Assembly: GCA_963784415.1 (NCBI GenBank)
Contig: CAWARK010000005.1
Span: 62,001-126,000 of the forward strand
Direction: 5' to 3'
Origin: UBA7672 sp963784415
Lineage (GTDB): Bacteria > Pseudomonadota > Alphaproteobacteria > Caulobacterales > Hyphomonadaceae
Length of the DNA stretch: 64,000 nucleotides
The notes under the pieces were generated by a model. That model was not told the origin of the DNA, did no database searches, and saw only the letters and a program-made list of their open reading frames with translations. Positions 24,492 through 34,553 of this stretch are shown here, one piece after another. Every line of letters starts with the position of its first letter. Positions within the stretch are counted from its first letter, which is position 1. The position numbers and the translations under genes were made by a program.

Positions 24492-24758
24492 TCGCAGGGT
24501 AATCTGTGTAATCCTGTGGCGGTGAGGCGGTATATTGCTACTTTACTGGCTCAGATGCCTGAAAAGATTTCGCGGACGACATTACGAGATTGCAATGTTG
24601 CCTCGCCTTTGCCACAAAAAACGTCGAAGTATATGGACTACTCGATGTTGAGAATGCTGCCCCCGTCTTGCAATTCCATCGCAATTCGCAGGTAATACAG
24701 GGGGATTGGATTACGCGCGTTCTTGGGGCGCGCGCCGGGAACAAGGAGACTAAATACT

Positions 24759-25304
24759 ATGCGGATACTCAGCCTAACGGCCCTCGCCTTCGCAACTTTC
24801 GCCGCTGCGGCTTGCGCCTCGAACCCCCCGCCGGAACCGCCGAAGCCCACGGAAGTGGCTGTCGTGAAACCGCCGGTTACGCCGCCCACGCCGACCGTGC
24901 CAACCCCCCCCACCCTACCGTCCGGCCCCGCTGCCGGCTCCAAGGGTGATTTCGCCATCAAGGCGACCGATCGCGTTTTCTTTGACTACGACAAATACAA
25001 TCTCGACGCCGACGACCAGCAGGCGCTGGCGTCCCAGGTGGCGTGGTTGAAGCAGTTCCCGTCGACGCGGGTTGAGGTTCAGGGTCACGCCGACGAGCGC
25101 GGCACCCGCGACTACAACATCGCGCTGGGCGAGCGTCGCGCGCAGTCGGTGAAATCCTACCTGATTTCGCAAGGCGTCGCGGACAGCCGCATCCAGACCA
25201 TCTCGTTCGGCAAGGACAAGCCGTTCGACCAGGGCCACGACGAAGCCGCCATGGCGCGTAACCGCAATGGCTTCACGAACGTCATCGTCGAAGCGATCAG
25301 CTAA
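24759..25304 (+). CDS. pal: Peptidoglycan-associated lipoprotein
   Basis: 181 aa from MRILSLTALAF with an AAGGAG ribosome site. The lipobox is A-A-A-A-C19, so the mature protein is lipidated. A Pro-rich tether (about 23-65) leads to an OmpA-like domain (about 70-178) with VFFDYDKYNLD, VQGHADERGTRDYN and the peptidoglycan-binding ALGERRAQSVKSYL. Pal holds the outer membrane to the wall and cycles with TolB. The 267-base gap after tolB is AT-richer than its surroundings and probably holds a separate pal promoter, which I could not define; nothing else is visible there. Confidence 0.96.
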   Translation: MRILSLTALAFATFAAAACASNPPPEPPKPTEVAVVKPPVTPPTPTVPTPPTLPSGPAAGSKGDFAIKATDRVFFDYDKYNLDADDQQALASQVAWLKQFPSTRVEVQGHADERGTRDYNIALGERRAQSVKSYLISQGVADSRIQTISFGKDKPFDQGHDEAAMARNRNGFTNVIVEAIS

Positions 25305-25318
25305 GACCCAAAGTGCAG

Positions 25319-25359
25319 TCTGCCGCCCGGTCCGCCATAATTTTGGCGCGGGCGGCAGA
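25319..25359 (+). terminator. Hairpin between pal and cpoB
   Basis: TCTGCCGCCCG (25319-25329) pairs with CGGGCGGCAGA (25349-25359); an inner GCC/GGC pair flanks an AT loop. It is followed by tagctttt. It could end pal transcripts partly, leaving some read-through into cpoB. Confidence 0.6.
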
Positions 25360-25371
25360 TAGCTTTTGCAC

Positions 25372-26343
25372 ATGATAAGCACACGCTTCATGACTGCCCT
25401 GCGCCCCGTTAACCGGCGTTTGCCGCCACGGGCCTGCGCAATTTCGATTTCCCAACGCCAGAACCGCGACACGTCAGCATCATGGGCCCGCCCCGTGATC
25501 TGGACGCTTGCATGCGCCGGCGCGGCGATGGCGATGCTCGCCCTCGCCCCCCAGGCACATGCGCAAGTGTTCAGCTCGACGCCGTACGTGGCGGCGCCCG
25601 ACCCTGCCGTTGAACAGCTCCGCATCCGTCTCGAAGCGCTCGAGGGCGACCTGCGCAAGGCTGTCGACCAGGCAGAGACGCTGGGCGCGCAACTCAGCGA
25701 CGCTCGCCGCATTGCCGAAGCCGCCGATGCCGGCCGGCGTCGTGCCGAGGCCGACATCGAGCTTCTCAAGGACAGGGTCGAAGCGCTCGAAGAGGAAGTT
25801 CAGGGCGTACCGCCCCCAAAGGGTGATGCCGGCTTGACCTCGGCGCCCGCGCCGCAGTCCCAGTCAAAGCCGGCCCAACGCACCTCGACAACTGCAGCGC
25901 CTGCTGCGGCGCCTGCACCGCCTGCCGCTCCCGCCTTCGACACCGCGGCGCTGCCGCAGGACGAGGAAGGCATGTTCACGGAATCGCATGCACTGCTGAT
26001 CGGCGGAAATTTCGCTGGTGCGGAGAACGCCTTCACGGGCTTCCTCGCGAAGTATCCGAAATCGAAGAACGCGGCCGACGCGCAGTATTACCTCGGCGAG
26101 TCCCTGCTGTATCAGGACGACTATCCGGCAGCCGCCGGCGCCTATGGCAAGCTGATCAAGGATTATCCGACATCGTCCAACGCACCGACTGGGCTGGTGA
26201 AGCTGGCGCGCGCCATGCGGCTGATGGACAAGCGGACCGAGGCCTGTCGCACGCTCGACCTGATGGGCAAGAACTTTCCGAAAGCGTCAGCGGTCGCCAA
26301 GCAGATGGCCGCGCAGGAACGGCAATACGCCAAGTGCACCTGA
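25372..26343 (+). CDS. cpoB: Cell division coordinator CpoB (YbgF)
   Basis: 323 aa. A long basic N-terminus with a hydrophobic core (about 46-62) ending A-H-A-Q gives a signal peptide; the exact start is unsure (TTG at 25366, ATG at 25372 or an internal Met). A coiled coil follows (about 78-145, RIRLEALEGDLRKAVDQAET), a Pro/Ala linker, then TPR repeats (about 200-320, YLGESLLYQDDYPAAAGAYG). CpoB coordinates Tol with peptidoglycan synthesis at the septum. It closes the tol-pal cluster. Confidence 0.9.
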   Translation: MISTRFMTALRPVNRRLPPRACAISISQRQNRDTSASWARPVIWTLACAGAAMAMLALAPQAHAQVFSSTPYVAAPDPAVEQLRIRLEALEGDLRKAVDQAETLGAQLSDARRIAEAADAGRRRAEADIELLKDRVEALEEEVQGVPPPKGDAGLTSAPAPQSQSKPAQRTSTTAAPAAAPAPPAAPAFDTAALPQDEEGMFTESHALLIGGNFAGAENAFTGFLAKYPKSKNAADAQYYLGESLLYQDDYPAAAGAYGKLIKDYPTSSNAPTGLVKLARAMRLMDKRTEACRTLDLMGKNFPKASAVAKQMAAQERQYAKCT

Positions 26344-26458
26344 TCCGAGCTTCGTGACGTGCGGCGAATTGAGTCGCACCGAATGCGCTTGCGGATGGTT
26401 CCGCAGAAGGCCGGACGGCGCTATGGCGTAGCGACCCTGTGAGTCGAGGAAAATAGAC

Positions 26459-26986
26459 TTGCGATTGATCCGCCACATATCCGCATCTGTTTTTGGCGCC
26501 GCCCTCGCCGCTCTCGCCTGTACCGCAGGCATGTGCTCCGTAGCGCTGGCCCAGCCGCCGTCCGCCGAGCGCGTGCGCGGCGGCATGTTCGATGCGTCCG
26601 ACCCCGCCGGAATCGCGCGCTTCATGGAGCGCACGGGCTATCGCGTCGAGCTGCGGGCCGACGCCAAGGGCGACCCCGTGATTGCGGGCCGGTTTTCGGG
26701 CTCGGAATACATGGTGCAGTTCTACGAGTGCGAAGGCGGCCAGTTCTGCAACTCGGTGCAGTTCATCACGCAGGCCCCGCGACCGGCAGCCCTTTCGACC
26801 GACACGATCAACGCTTTCAACGCCCGCTGGCGCTATGCCCGCGTGGTCTATGACGCTGCTCAGGTGAAGCTGCTGATGGACGTCAACCTCGATGCCGGCG
26901 TCACCGCCGACAACTTCGAGGACACGCTCGACATCTGGCGGCAGCTGGTCGACATCTATGAGCGTGAAATCCTCGTCAAGAAGTAG
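26459..26986 (+). CDS. YbjN domain secreted protein
   Basis: 175 aa starting at TTG 26459, with a GAGGA ribosome site; no better ATG exists before the signal peptide (hydrophobic about 9-30, cut after ALAQ). The mature part fits the YbjN/CesT-like alpha-beta fold: YRVELRADAKGDPVIAGRFSG, YMVQFYECEGGQFCNSVQF (two cysteines), and an acidic helical end FEDTLDIWRQLVDIYER. YbjN proteins are linked to stress and motility control in enterobacteria; the periplasmic variants are uncharacterised. The 3' end overlaps tilS. Confidence 0.75.
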   Translation: MRLIRHISASVFGAALAALACTAGMCSVALAQPPSAERVRGGMFDASDPAGIARFMERTGYRVELRADAKGDPVIAGRFSGSEYMVQFYECEGGQFCNSVQFITQAPRPAALSTDTINAFNARWRYARVVYDAAQVKLLMDVNLDAGVTADNFEDTLDIWRQLVDIYEREILVKK

Positions 26987-28079
26987 ACAGGCTGCCCCTT
27001 CGCCGCTGTCACAGCGGGCGATGAAGGCGTTCGGGATTCTGGCAAGCAAACAGGACAGCCTTGGCGTCGCCGTTTCCGGCGGATCCGACTCGCTGGCGCT
27101 GCTCGCGCTGGCCACGGACTATGCCGCGGCCACCGGCATCCCCTGCTTCGCCGTGACAGTGGATCATGGCCTGCGGCCGGAAGCTGCGGGTGAGGCGCGT
27201 CATGTGCGCCGTGTGTGCGGCGAGTTGGGTGTTGAACACACCATCCTGAAGTGGAAACGCGAAAGCGATGGCCCGGTGAGCCAGGATGCGGCGCGGCAGG
27301 CGCGGCACGGCTTGATGGCGACATGGGCGCGGCGCGTTGGCGTCAGGCGACTCGCGCTGGGCCACACGCGCGATGACCGGCTGGAAACATTCCTGATGCG
27401 CGCACGGCAGGGATCGGGGTGGCATGGTCTTGCCGGGCTGATGCCAAATGGCTGTTCGCCGGTCTGGCCGGAAGGACGCGACCTTTCATTGATCCGCCCC
27501 CTACTCGTCTTCGGGCGGGAAGAGCTGCGCGACGAGTTGCGCACGCGCGGCGTTGGCTGGATCGAGGACCCGTCGAACGAAGCGGGCCGGTTCGAGCGCG
27601 TGAGGATGCGGCGGCTGCTGGCGCGAATGGATCAGCGCACGCGCGAGAAGGCGCTGCATGTCATGGACGGCCTGAGCCGGTTGCGTGGGGCCGTGAGTGC
27701 GGAAGGCTCAACACTGCTGGCGCGGGCGCGCATCGATCGGGAGCGCGACATGGCGGAGTTACCCCTTGTGGTGTTGGAGCGATCGAGCGACGAGGCTCTG
27801 AGACGGGTGATCGAGGCATTGATCATGTCCGCCGGCGGAGCGGAACGCGGACCGCGGGGAGATGCGCTCGACAGGCTGCTGCTGCGGATCGCGGGCAATG
27901 ACCCCCAGCTGGATGGCGGGGTGACGCTGGGCGGCGCCAAAATTCGCGTGCGGAAGGGGGCTTTCCTGACCGTCTCGCAGGCCCCTCCCCGGCGCGGCGC
28001 GGCGCCCCTGGCGCCGCCTGACTGGGACCGGGCGGCCAAGCTGCTGGAGGCTCCGGACCTTCGGGTTCTCGCGGTCTGA
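26958..28079 (+). CDS. tilS: tRNA(Ile)-lysidine synthase
   Basis: 373 aa from the ATG at 26958, which overlaps the YbjN gene by 29 bases; ATG 27021 (MKAFGIL) is the next option. It uses ATP and lysine to turn C34 of tRNA-Ile(CAU) into lysidine, an essential step for reading AUA. The PP-loop is AVSGGSDSLAL (residues near 37-47), followed by TVDHGLRPEAAGEA, the LGHTRDDRLETFLMR motif and the IEDPSNEAGRFERVRMR motif typical of TilS. A short C-terminal domain remains, as usual in alphaproteobacteria. ftsH lies 128 bases downstream. Confidence 0.93.
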   Translation: MSVKSSSRSRQAAPSPLSQRAMKAFGILASKQDSLGVAVSGGSDSLALLALATDYAAATGIPCFAVTVDHGLRPEAAGEARHVRRVCGELGVEHTILKWKRESDGPVSQDAARQARHGLMATWARRVGVRRLALGHTRDDRLETFLMRARQGSGWHGLAGLMPNGCSPVWPEGRDLSLIRPLLVFGREELRDELRTRGVGWIEDPSNEAGRFERVRMRRLLARMDQRTREKALHVMDGLSRLRGAVSAEGSTLLARARIDRERDMAELPLVVLERSSDEALRRVIEALIMSAGGAERGPRGDALDRLLLRIAGNDPQLDGGVTLGGAKIRVRKGAFLTVSQAPPRRGAAPLAPPDWDRAAKLLEAPDLRVLAV

Positions 28080-28144
28080 GGGGCGTTGCGAGCCTATTTG
28101 GCGAAAAAGACGCAGGAAAGTGACAGGCGCTTAACGGTTCAGCA

Positions 28145-28174
28145 CTCGTTTTCTGGGAGTGTACGCCCTATCTT
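28145..28174 (+). promoter_or_regulatory. Weak candidate heat-shock (sigma-32) promoter of ftsH
   Basis: CTCG at 28145-28148 and CCTATCTT at 28167-28174 are 18 bases apart. The second matches the alphaproteobacterial sigma-32 -10 element; the first is one base off CTTG. ftsH is a heat-shock gene in related bacteria, which makes the site plausible but not proven. Confidence 0.3.
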
Positions 28175-28207
28175 CCCGTGACGTATCCCACACGAAAGGC
28201 TGCGCGA

Positions 28208-30118
<1,911 letters not shown>

Positions 30119-30144
30119 GGCGCCGAACCAGATTAGTACGAACG

Positions 30145-30180
30145 AACGGCGGCCCCTCATCGGGCCGCCGTTTGTGTTTA
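30145..30180 (+). terminator. Intrinsic terminator after ftsH
   Basis: AACGGCGGCCC (30145-30155), loop CTCATC, GGGCCGCCGTT (30162-30172), then tgtgttta: an 11-bp perfect stem with a T-rich tail 27 bases after the ftsH stop. Confidence 0.85.
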
Positions 30181-30297
30181 TGGCGGCGCGAGGAGGGCAC
30201 GACCGTCGCCCTGCCCGCAACGCGTTAGTCGCGCCGGACTTGCTTTGCCGACGCGACATGCCAAGTTCGGACGACAGGTTGGAGGGAGCTGATCAAC

Positions 30298-30777
30298 ATG
30301 CGTGGCGCAATCGCGACTGTCCTGCTGCTGACGACCTGCATCCTGGCGCCCTGTGCAATCGCGCAGCCGGCGATGCTCGAGGAAGCATCTCCCGCTGTTA
30401 AGGCGTGCATCGCTCGGGGCGCACCTGATGTTGAAAAGACGTTCGAGTCGCTCAATGACGGCACGGACTTTCTGGTCCAGAAGCTCTGCGGACCCGAGAT
30501 TGCGGAGCAGTCTTTGGAATGGGCGCGCAAGGAAGCGGAAGCTTCTGATGCGGCCATGAAGGCAAGATGCGATGCCCGCGCCACCAGCCCCAAGAGCGCT
30601 GGCGCCGAAGACCGCTTCTCAAGCCTGATGTGTGACGACGACATCAGGTTGGGCATCGACTTTCGGGGGGGCGCGTCGATCCTGATCTCAGGTTTTGTTT
30701 CAGCGCCCAAGGCAACTGCGTTGGCGGCAGAGACGCTGTTGCAACTGCGCGTGAAGCGGGTGAACGCCAAAAAGTAG
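30298..30777 (+). CDS. Small secreted protein of unknown function
   Basis: 159 aa. The signal peptide (about 1-22, ATVLLLTTCILAPCAIAQ) is cut before PAMLEEA. The mature protein is helical and contains four cysteines (VKACIARG, QKLCGPEI, KARCDARA, SLMCDDD), possibly two disulfides. The C-terminus has RLGIDFRGGASILISGF. The family is not recognised. A GGAGG ribosome site lies about 15 bases upstream of the ATG. It is isolated between the ftsH terminator and the beta-lactamase gene. Confidence 0.65.
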   Translation: MRGAIATVLLLTTCILAPCAIAQPAMLEEASPAVKACIARGAPDVEKTFESLNDGTDFLVQKLCGPEIAEQSLEWARKEAEASDAAMKARCDARATSPKSAGAEDRFSSLMCDDDIRLGIDFRGGASILISGFVSAPKATALAAETLLQLRVKRVNAKK

Positions 30778-30904
30778 AGCCTGAACTGCCGTCACCTTCC
30801 GCGGACGTTTTGTTCCCTCCTGTCTGTGTCTCGGCCTCGCCAGCAGACGCTTTCGCTTGATAGTCTCCCGCACTGCCGGTGAAGCGACAGGATTCGTGGG
30901 AGAT

Positions 30905-31783
30905 ATGCGTATGAGATGGTTCACGACGGCTGCCGCTGCTGCAGCGATTTCCATGTCCGCGGCGTTTCCGGCCTTTGCGCAGACCAACTGGAACACGCCG
31001 ACCGAGCCATTCCATGTGATCGACAACGTGTACTACGTCGGCACCGAAGGGCTTTCGGCTTTCCTGTTCACGACACCGGAAGGACACATCCTGCTCGACG
31101 GGGCGACGCCGCAGGGCGCTCCGATGATCGAGGCGAATATTGCCAAGCTCGGTTTCAAGCTGAGCGACGTGAAGGTGCTGTTGAACAGCCACGCGCACTT
31201 CGATCATTCGGGCGGGCTGAAGCAGTTGAAGCAGGACACAGGTGCGAAGCTCTATGTGATGGAGGGCGATGTCTCCGCCATCGAGGGCGGCTTTTATCTG
31301 GGCAGCGAGAGCGTGAAGACAATGGGCGCGCCGCCTGTGAAGGTCGACACGGTGCTGCACGATGGCGACACGGTAAAGCTCGGCGGTTTCACATTGAGCG
31401 CCCATCTGACGCCGGGGCATTCACGCGGCTGCACGTCGTGGGGCGCGACAGTTCATGACGGCGGCAAGGCCTATGATGCGCTGGTGTTCTGCTCGGCGAC
31501 GGTGGCGGCAAACCGCATCACCGATCCGGTGCAGTATGAAGGCATCGTCGCGGACTATCGGAAGACCTTCGCGATGACCAAGACGATGCATGTCGATGTT
31601 CCGCTCGCGCCGCATCCGGAGTTCTTCCAGCTGTTGCAGAAATCGGAGAAGGCGAAGGCCGATCCGAAAGCCGCGAATCCGTTCGTCGATCCCGCGGCTT
31701 TTCCCGCGCTGCTGACGAAGCTGGAATCCGATTTCGAGCGGACGCTGAAGGAGCGGACCGCGGCCGTTACCAAGTCGCAGTAA
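30905..31783 (+). CDS. Subclass B3 metallo-beta-lactamase family protein
   Basis: 292 aa with a signal peptide (hydrophobic about 7-23, ending FPAFAQ). Zinc ligands match subclass B3: H96, H98, D100 and H101 in NSHAHFDHSGG, H172 in TPGHSRGCTSW, and H237 in VPLAPHPEFF. B3 enzymes such as those of Caulobacter and other environmental bacteria hydrolyse penicillins and carbapenems in the periplasm. The full ligand set and the GCTSW box make this more than a generic MBL-fold hydrolase, but activity is inferred. Start chosen at ATG 30905 with a GGGAG ribosome site; ATG 30911 is equally possible. No linked regulator (ampR type) is present. Confidence 0.85.
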   Translation: MRMRWFTTAAAAAAISMSAAFPAFAQTNWNTPTEPFHVIDNVYYVGTEGLSAFLFTTPEGHILLDGATPQGAPMIEANIAKLGFKLSDVKVLLNSHAHFDHSGGLKQLKQDTGAKLYVMEGDVSAIEGGFYLGSESVKTMGAPPVKVDTVLHDGDTVKLGGFTLSAHLTPGHSRGCTSWGATVHDGGKAYDALVFCSATVAANRITDPVQYEGIVADYRKTFAMTKTMHVDVPLAPHPEFFQLLQKSEKAKADPKAANPFVDPAAFPALLTKLESDFERTLKERTAAVTKSQ

Positions 31784-31799
31784 GCGGCCGCGGTCGGTC

Positions 31800-32462
31800 C
31801 TAGTTGCGAGGCGCCGGCGGCGGCAGTGTGCCGCCTTCGGCGAGGATCTTCATGTTCTTGAGCGCGCCTGTGAAGGCCGTACGGCGGCGCTCGACGTCCG
31901 CCGTGCGTGCAGCGGGATCTTCCGACACGAGCGAGACGTCGTAGACCAGCGTGTAGAGCAGCTTCGTCGTCTTGGCGTCGATGGCGCGGGCTTCGAGATT
32001 GCCATGATAGAGATTGTACAGGCGGCCTTCGCGCACGGGTTGGGTGTAGGCGTACGAGTATTCCGTTTTCGCGACGAGGATTTCGGCGCCGACGCTACGG
32101 ACGGAGCCGACCTCGCCTTCCTTGCCGGAGGTCATGGTGCAGCCAGCGGCGATCTGAAACCATTCGGCGATGTCGCAATACTTGCCGATGCGCGCCCAGA
32201 CATCCTTCACCGGCTTGTTGACGGTGATCTCCATCGGGATGGTGACGTAGGTGGGGTTGAGCACCTGCAGCGGCGCGGGGCCGGTTGGCGCGGGCGCCGC
32301 AACCGGAGCGGCTACGACGGGCGGCGCCACGATGGGGACCGGGGCAACCGGCGCAACGCTGGCGACCGGCGGAGCTTCGGAGACTTCGCGCGCATGCACC
32401 AGAATGCAGCCCGGCAGCAGCCCTGCCAGCATAAGCGCGCCGATCGTACGAGCGTGGATCAT
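31800..32462 (-). CDS. SRPBCC (START-like) lipoprotein
   Basis: 220 aa. The lipobox L-L-P-G-C19 follows a hydrophobic N-terminus (AGLLPGCILVHA), so it is probably a lipoprotein. A Pro/Ala/Val tether (about 30-68) leads to an SRPBCC domain (about 70-205) with the helix VKDVWARIGKYCDIAEWF, the strand GSVRSVGAEILVAKTEY and the long C-terminal helix TAFTGALKNMKILAE. SRPBCC proteins bind hydrophobic ligands in a deep cavity; polyketide-cyclase-like members are commonly annotated. The ligand is unknown. It converges with the beta-lactamase gene, 16 bases away. Confidence 0.75.
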   Translation of the reverse strand: MIHARTIGALMLAGLLPGCILVHAREVSEAPPVASVAPVAPVPIVAPPVVAAPVAAPAPTGPAPLQVLNPTYVTIPMEITVNKPVKDVWARIGKYCDIAEWFQIAAGCTMTSGKEGEVGSVRSVGAEILVAKTEYSYAYTQPVREGRLYNLYHGNLEARAIDAKTTKLLYTLVYDVSLVSEDPAARTADVERRRTAFTGALKNMKILAEGGTLPPPAPRN

Positions 32463-32569
32463 CCCGTCTCCTCCCGTGAGTCTGTTTTGATCATCGATAG
32501 CGGTGCGACACTCGGGGTCAAGTTATAGGTGACCCAGCTGGAGATTCCTTCAATGATTATCCAAACGAA

Positions 32570-33349
32570 CTAACCTTCGAACCTCCCCGCTTCCAACGCT
32601 CGAACGAAACGTAGCAGCGCACACACAGCGTCAAATACGTAACGCGCTTCAGCGTGAGCAAGTAATTCCCGATCGTGCGCCAGCGATCGATTGTTTCTGA
32701 CATCATTGAATTTCTCGAACATTACAACTGCGCTCTTCATAGCGTGATCTGACAATCCATGGAGAGCCTTCTCGCCATTGAGCGCATTTCGGTACTTTCC
32801 AAAACGCGAGTTGAGCGGCTCGTCGGCTCCACAAATCAGGCCGCGCAAGCTGAGCAAGTATGCAAATTTTTTCATGCAGTACGTATGCAGATGGTCCAAG
32901 GCCGCTTCGGGCTTGTTTGCGTGAACCGCTCGCTCTAAGTCGCTTACTAATTCATCCAGTGTTCGATCAGAAATGTACCGATCCAACGCGTCGGTTCGAG
33001 GGCTATCCGATGCCCCCTCAATCGCGGCAACGATATCGAGGTATGACTCATCGAGATCGTCAGGCTCGGCTTCTCGACGGCGCTTCACTGCCAACAATCG
33101 TTGCTCACGAAGACGTCTAAGTACGCGCGCAACTAGCACCGGATGCTCAAGCTCACAGAATGAAATCAGCCGATGTCGTTTTGATGAGCCTCGGGACAAG
33201 TAAACCTTGTCGTCGATATCCACTCCGAACTCATCTTCAAAAAATTCCGCGAATGTCCTGTCGGATAGCTCGACCACGTAGCCCATGCCATTTGGGTACG
33301 AGACGAACTTCTCGATCAGCGCGATTTCAGACCGCTTTAGCTGAGCCAT
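32570..33349 (-). CDS. Abortive-infection (Abi_C-like) family protein
   Basis: 259 aa. The C-terminal part (about 155-255) resembles the Abi_C domain of AbiJ-like proteins: YLLSLRGLICGADEPLNSRF, then FEKFNDVRNNRSLAHDRELL with the R-N-x-x-x-x-H core typical of these HEPN-type folds. The N-terminal part (FVSYPNGMGYVVELSDRTFAEFF) is often found with Abi_C and may be a recognition domain. HEPN R-x4-6-H motifs suggest RNase activity. The gene is visibly AT-richer than its neighbours (roughly half G+C) and lies 19 bases behind ruvB, which suggests a horizontally acquired defence gene. Target phage and trigger are unknown. Confidence 0.75.
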   Translation of the reverse strand: MAQLKRSEIALIEKFVSYPNGMGYVVELSDRTFAEFFEDEFGVDIDDKVYLSRGSSKRHRLISFCELEHPVLVARVLRRLREQRLLAVKRRREAEPDDLDESYLDIVAAIEGASDSPRTDALDRYISDRTLDELVSDLERAVHANKPEAALDHLHTYCMKKFAYLLSLRGLICGADEPLNSRFGKYRNALNGEKALHGLSDHAMKSAVVMFEKFNDVRNNRSLAHDRELLAHAEARYVFDAVCALLRFVRALEAGRFEG

Positions 33350-33367
33350 ATACTTTGAAGTCCACGC

Positions 33368-34405
33368 CTATTCCCCCGGCTCGTCTTCGAACAATGGCTG
33401 CTGGAAGGCGGCGGGCGGTTTCATGCCGATACGCTCCCACGCCTTTGGCGTAGCGACGCGACCGCGCGGCGTGCGCGCAACGAAGCCCTGCTGCATCAGG
33501 TAAGGCTCGATGACTTCCTCTATGGCGTCGCGCGCTTCCGACAGCGCGGCCGCCAGCGTGTCGGCGCCGACGGGGCCGCCCGAGTAGGTTTTCACCAGCG
33601 CGTTGAGATAGCGGCGGTCGAGCGAATCCAGGCCGTCTTCTTCAACTTCGAGACGTGCAAGCGCACTCGCGGCGCCCGCGCGATTGATCTTGACGCCATC
33701 GGATTCGCAGAAGTCGCGCACGCGGCGCAGGAGACGGATGGCGATGCGAGGCGTGCCGCGCGAGCGGCCGGCGATCTCTTCGGCGCCATCCTGCGTGATG
33801 TCGGCGCCGACCTTGGCCCCTGCTCGCTTGACGATGGAGCCGAGTTCTTCGCGCGTGTAGAATTCGAGACGGACCGGAATGCCGAAGCGGTCGCGCAGCG
33901 GCGTCGACAGCAGGCCCGCGCGCGTGGTGGCGCCGATCAGGGTGAAGGGCGGCAGGTCGATTTTTACGGAGCGGGCCGAGGGGCCTTCGCCGATGATGAG
34001 GTCGAGCGTGTGATCCTCCATCGCTGGATAGAGGATTTCTTCCACGTGCGCGGGGAGACGGTGAATCTCGTCGATGAAGAGCACGTCGCGTGCTTCGAGA
34101 TTAGTGAGCAGGGCCGCGAGGTCACCCGCCTTGGCGATGACGGGGCCGGAGGTCGAGCGGAAGCCGACGCCCATTTCGCGACTGACGATCTGCGCCAGCG
34201 TCGTCTTGCCGAGGCCGGGCGGGCCGGAGAGCAGCACGTGGTCGAGCGCGTCGCCGCGTTTGCGGGCGGCCGCGACGAAGACTTTCAGATTGGCTTTGGC
34301 GGCGGCCTGACCGGTGAAATCGTCGAACGCGAGCGGCCGCAGCGCGCGGTCGATCTGCTCGCCGGGCTGGCGTTCGGGGTTCGTGATGTCGCCGTCTCGG
34401 GCCAT
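33368..34405 (-). CDS. ruvB: Holliday junction branch migration ATPase RuvB
   Basis: 345 aa from MARDGDITN; 21 upstream codons in frame are not conserved. Walker A is GPPGLGKT, Walker B LFIDEIHRLP, sensor 1 GATTRAGLLSTPLRDRFG, and the Arg finger lies in that last segment. The winged-helix end is LMQQGFVARTPRGRVA. RuvB hexamers drive branch migration with RuvA. Usually it follows ruvA directly; here it is about 3.6 kb from ruvA with three unrelated genes between. Confidence 0.97.
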   Translation of the reverse strand: MARDGDITNPERQPGEQIDRALRPLAFDDFTGQAAAKANLKVFVAAARKRGDALDHVLLSGPPGLGKTTLAQIVSREMGVGFRSTSGPVIAKAGDLAALLTNLEARDVLFIDEIHRLPAHVEEILYPAMEDHTLDLIIGEGPSARSVKIDLPPFTLIGATTRAGLLSTPLRDRFGIPVRLEFYTREELGSIVKRAGAKVGADITQDGAEEIAGRSRGTPRIAIRLLRRVRDFCESDGVKINRAGAASALARLEVEEDGLDSLDRRYLNALVKTYSGGPVGADTLAAALSEARDAIEEVIEPYLMQQGFVARTPRGRVATPKAWERIGMKPPAAFQQPLFEDEPGE

Positions 34406-34553
34406 GATTCCCCTGTCTGGATTTGCTTGTCTACGATCCCGAACGAAAAGGAAACGTTGATAACCCATGCCGCAGGCGGCCAGTATTGATTTGCGATAAA
34501 TCGGGGCGCACGACTAGCACCGCTTTTGGCCCGTTTTCGAGGAATTCCTGCAG

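Noticed and set aside
24492..24758. Promoter pair TTGCAA/TAATAC before pal
   Set aside because: The 19-base spacing and weak match are not better than chance in an AT-richer gap.
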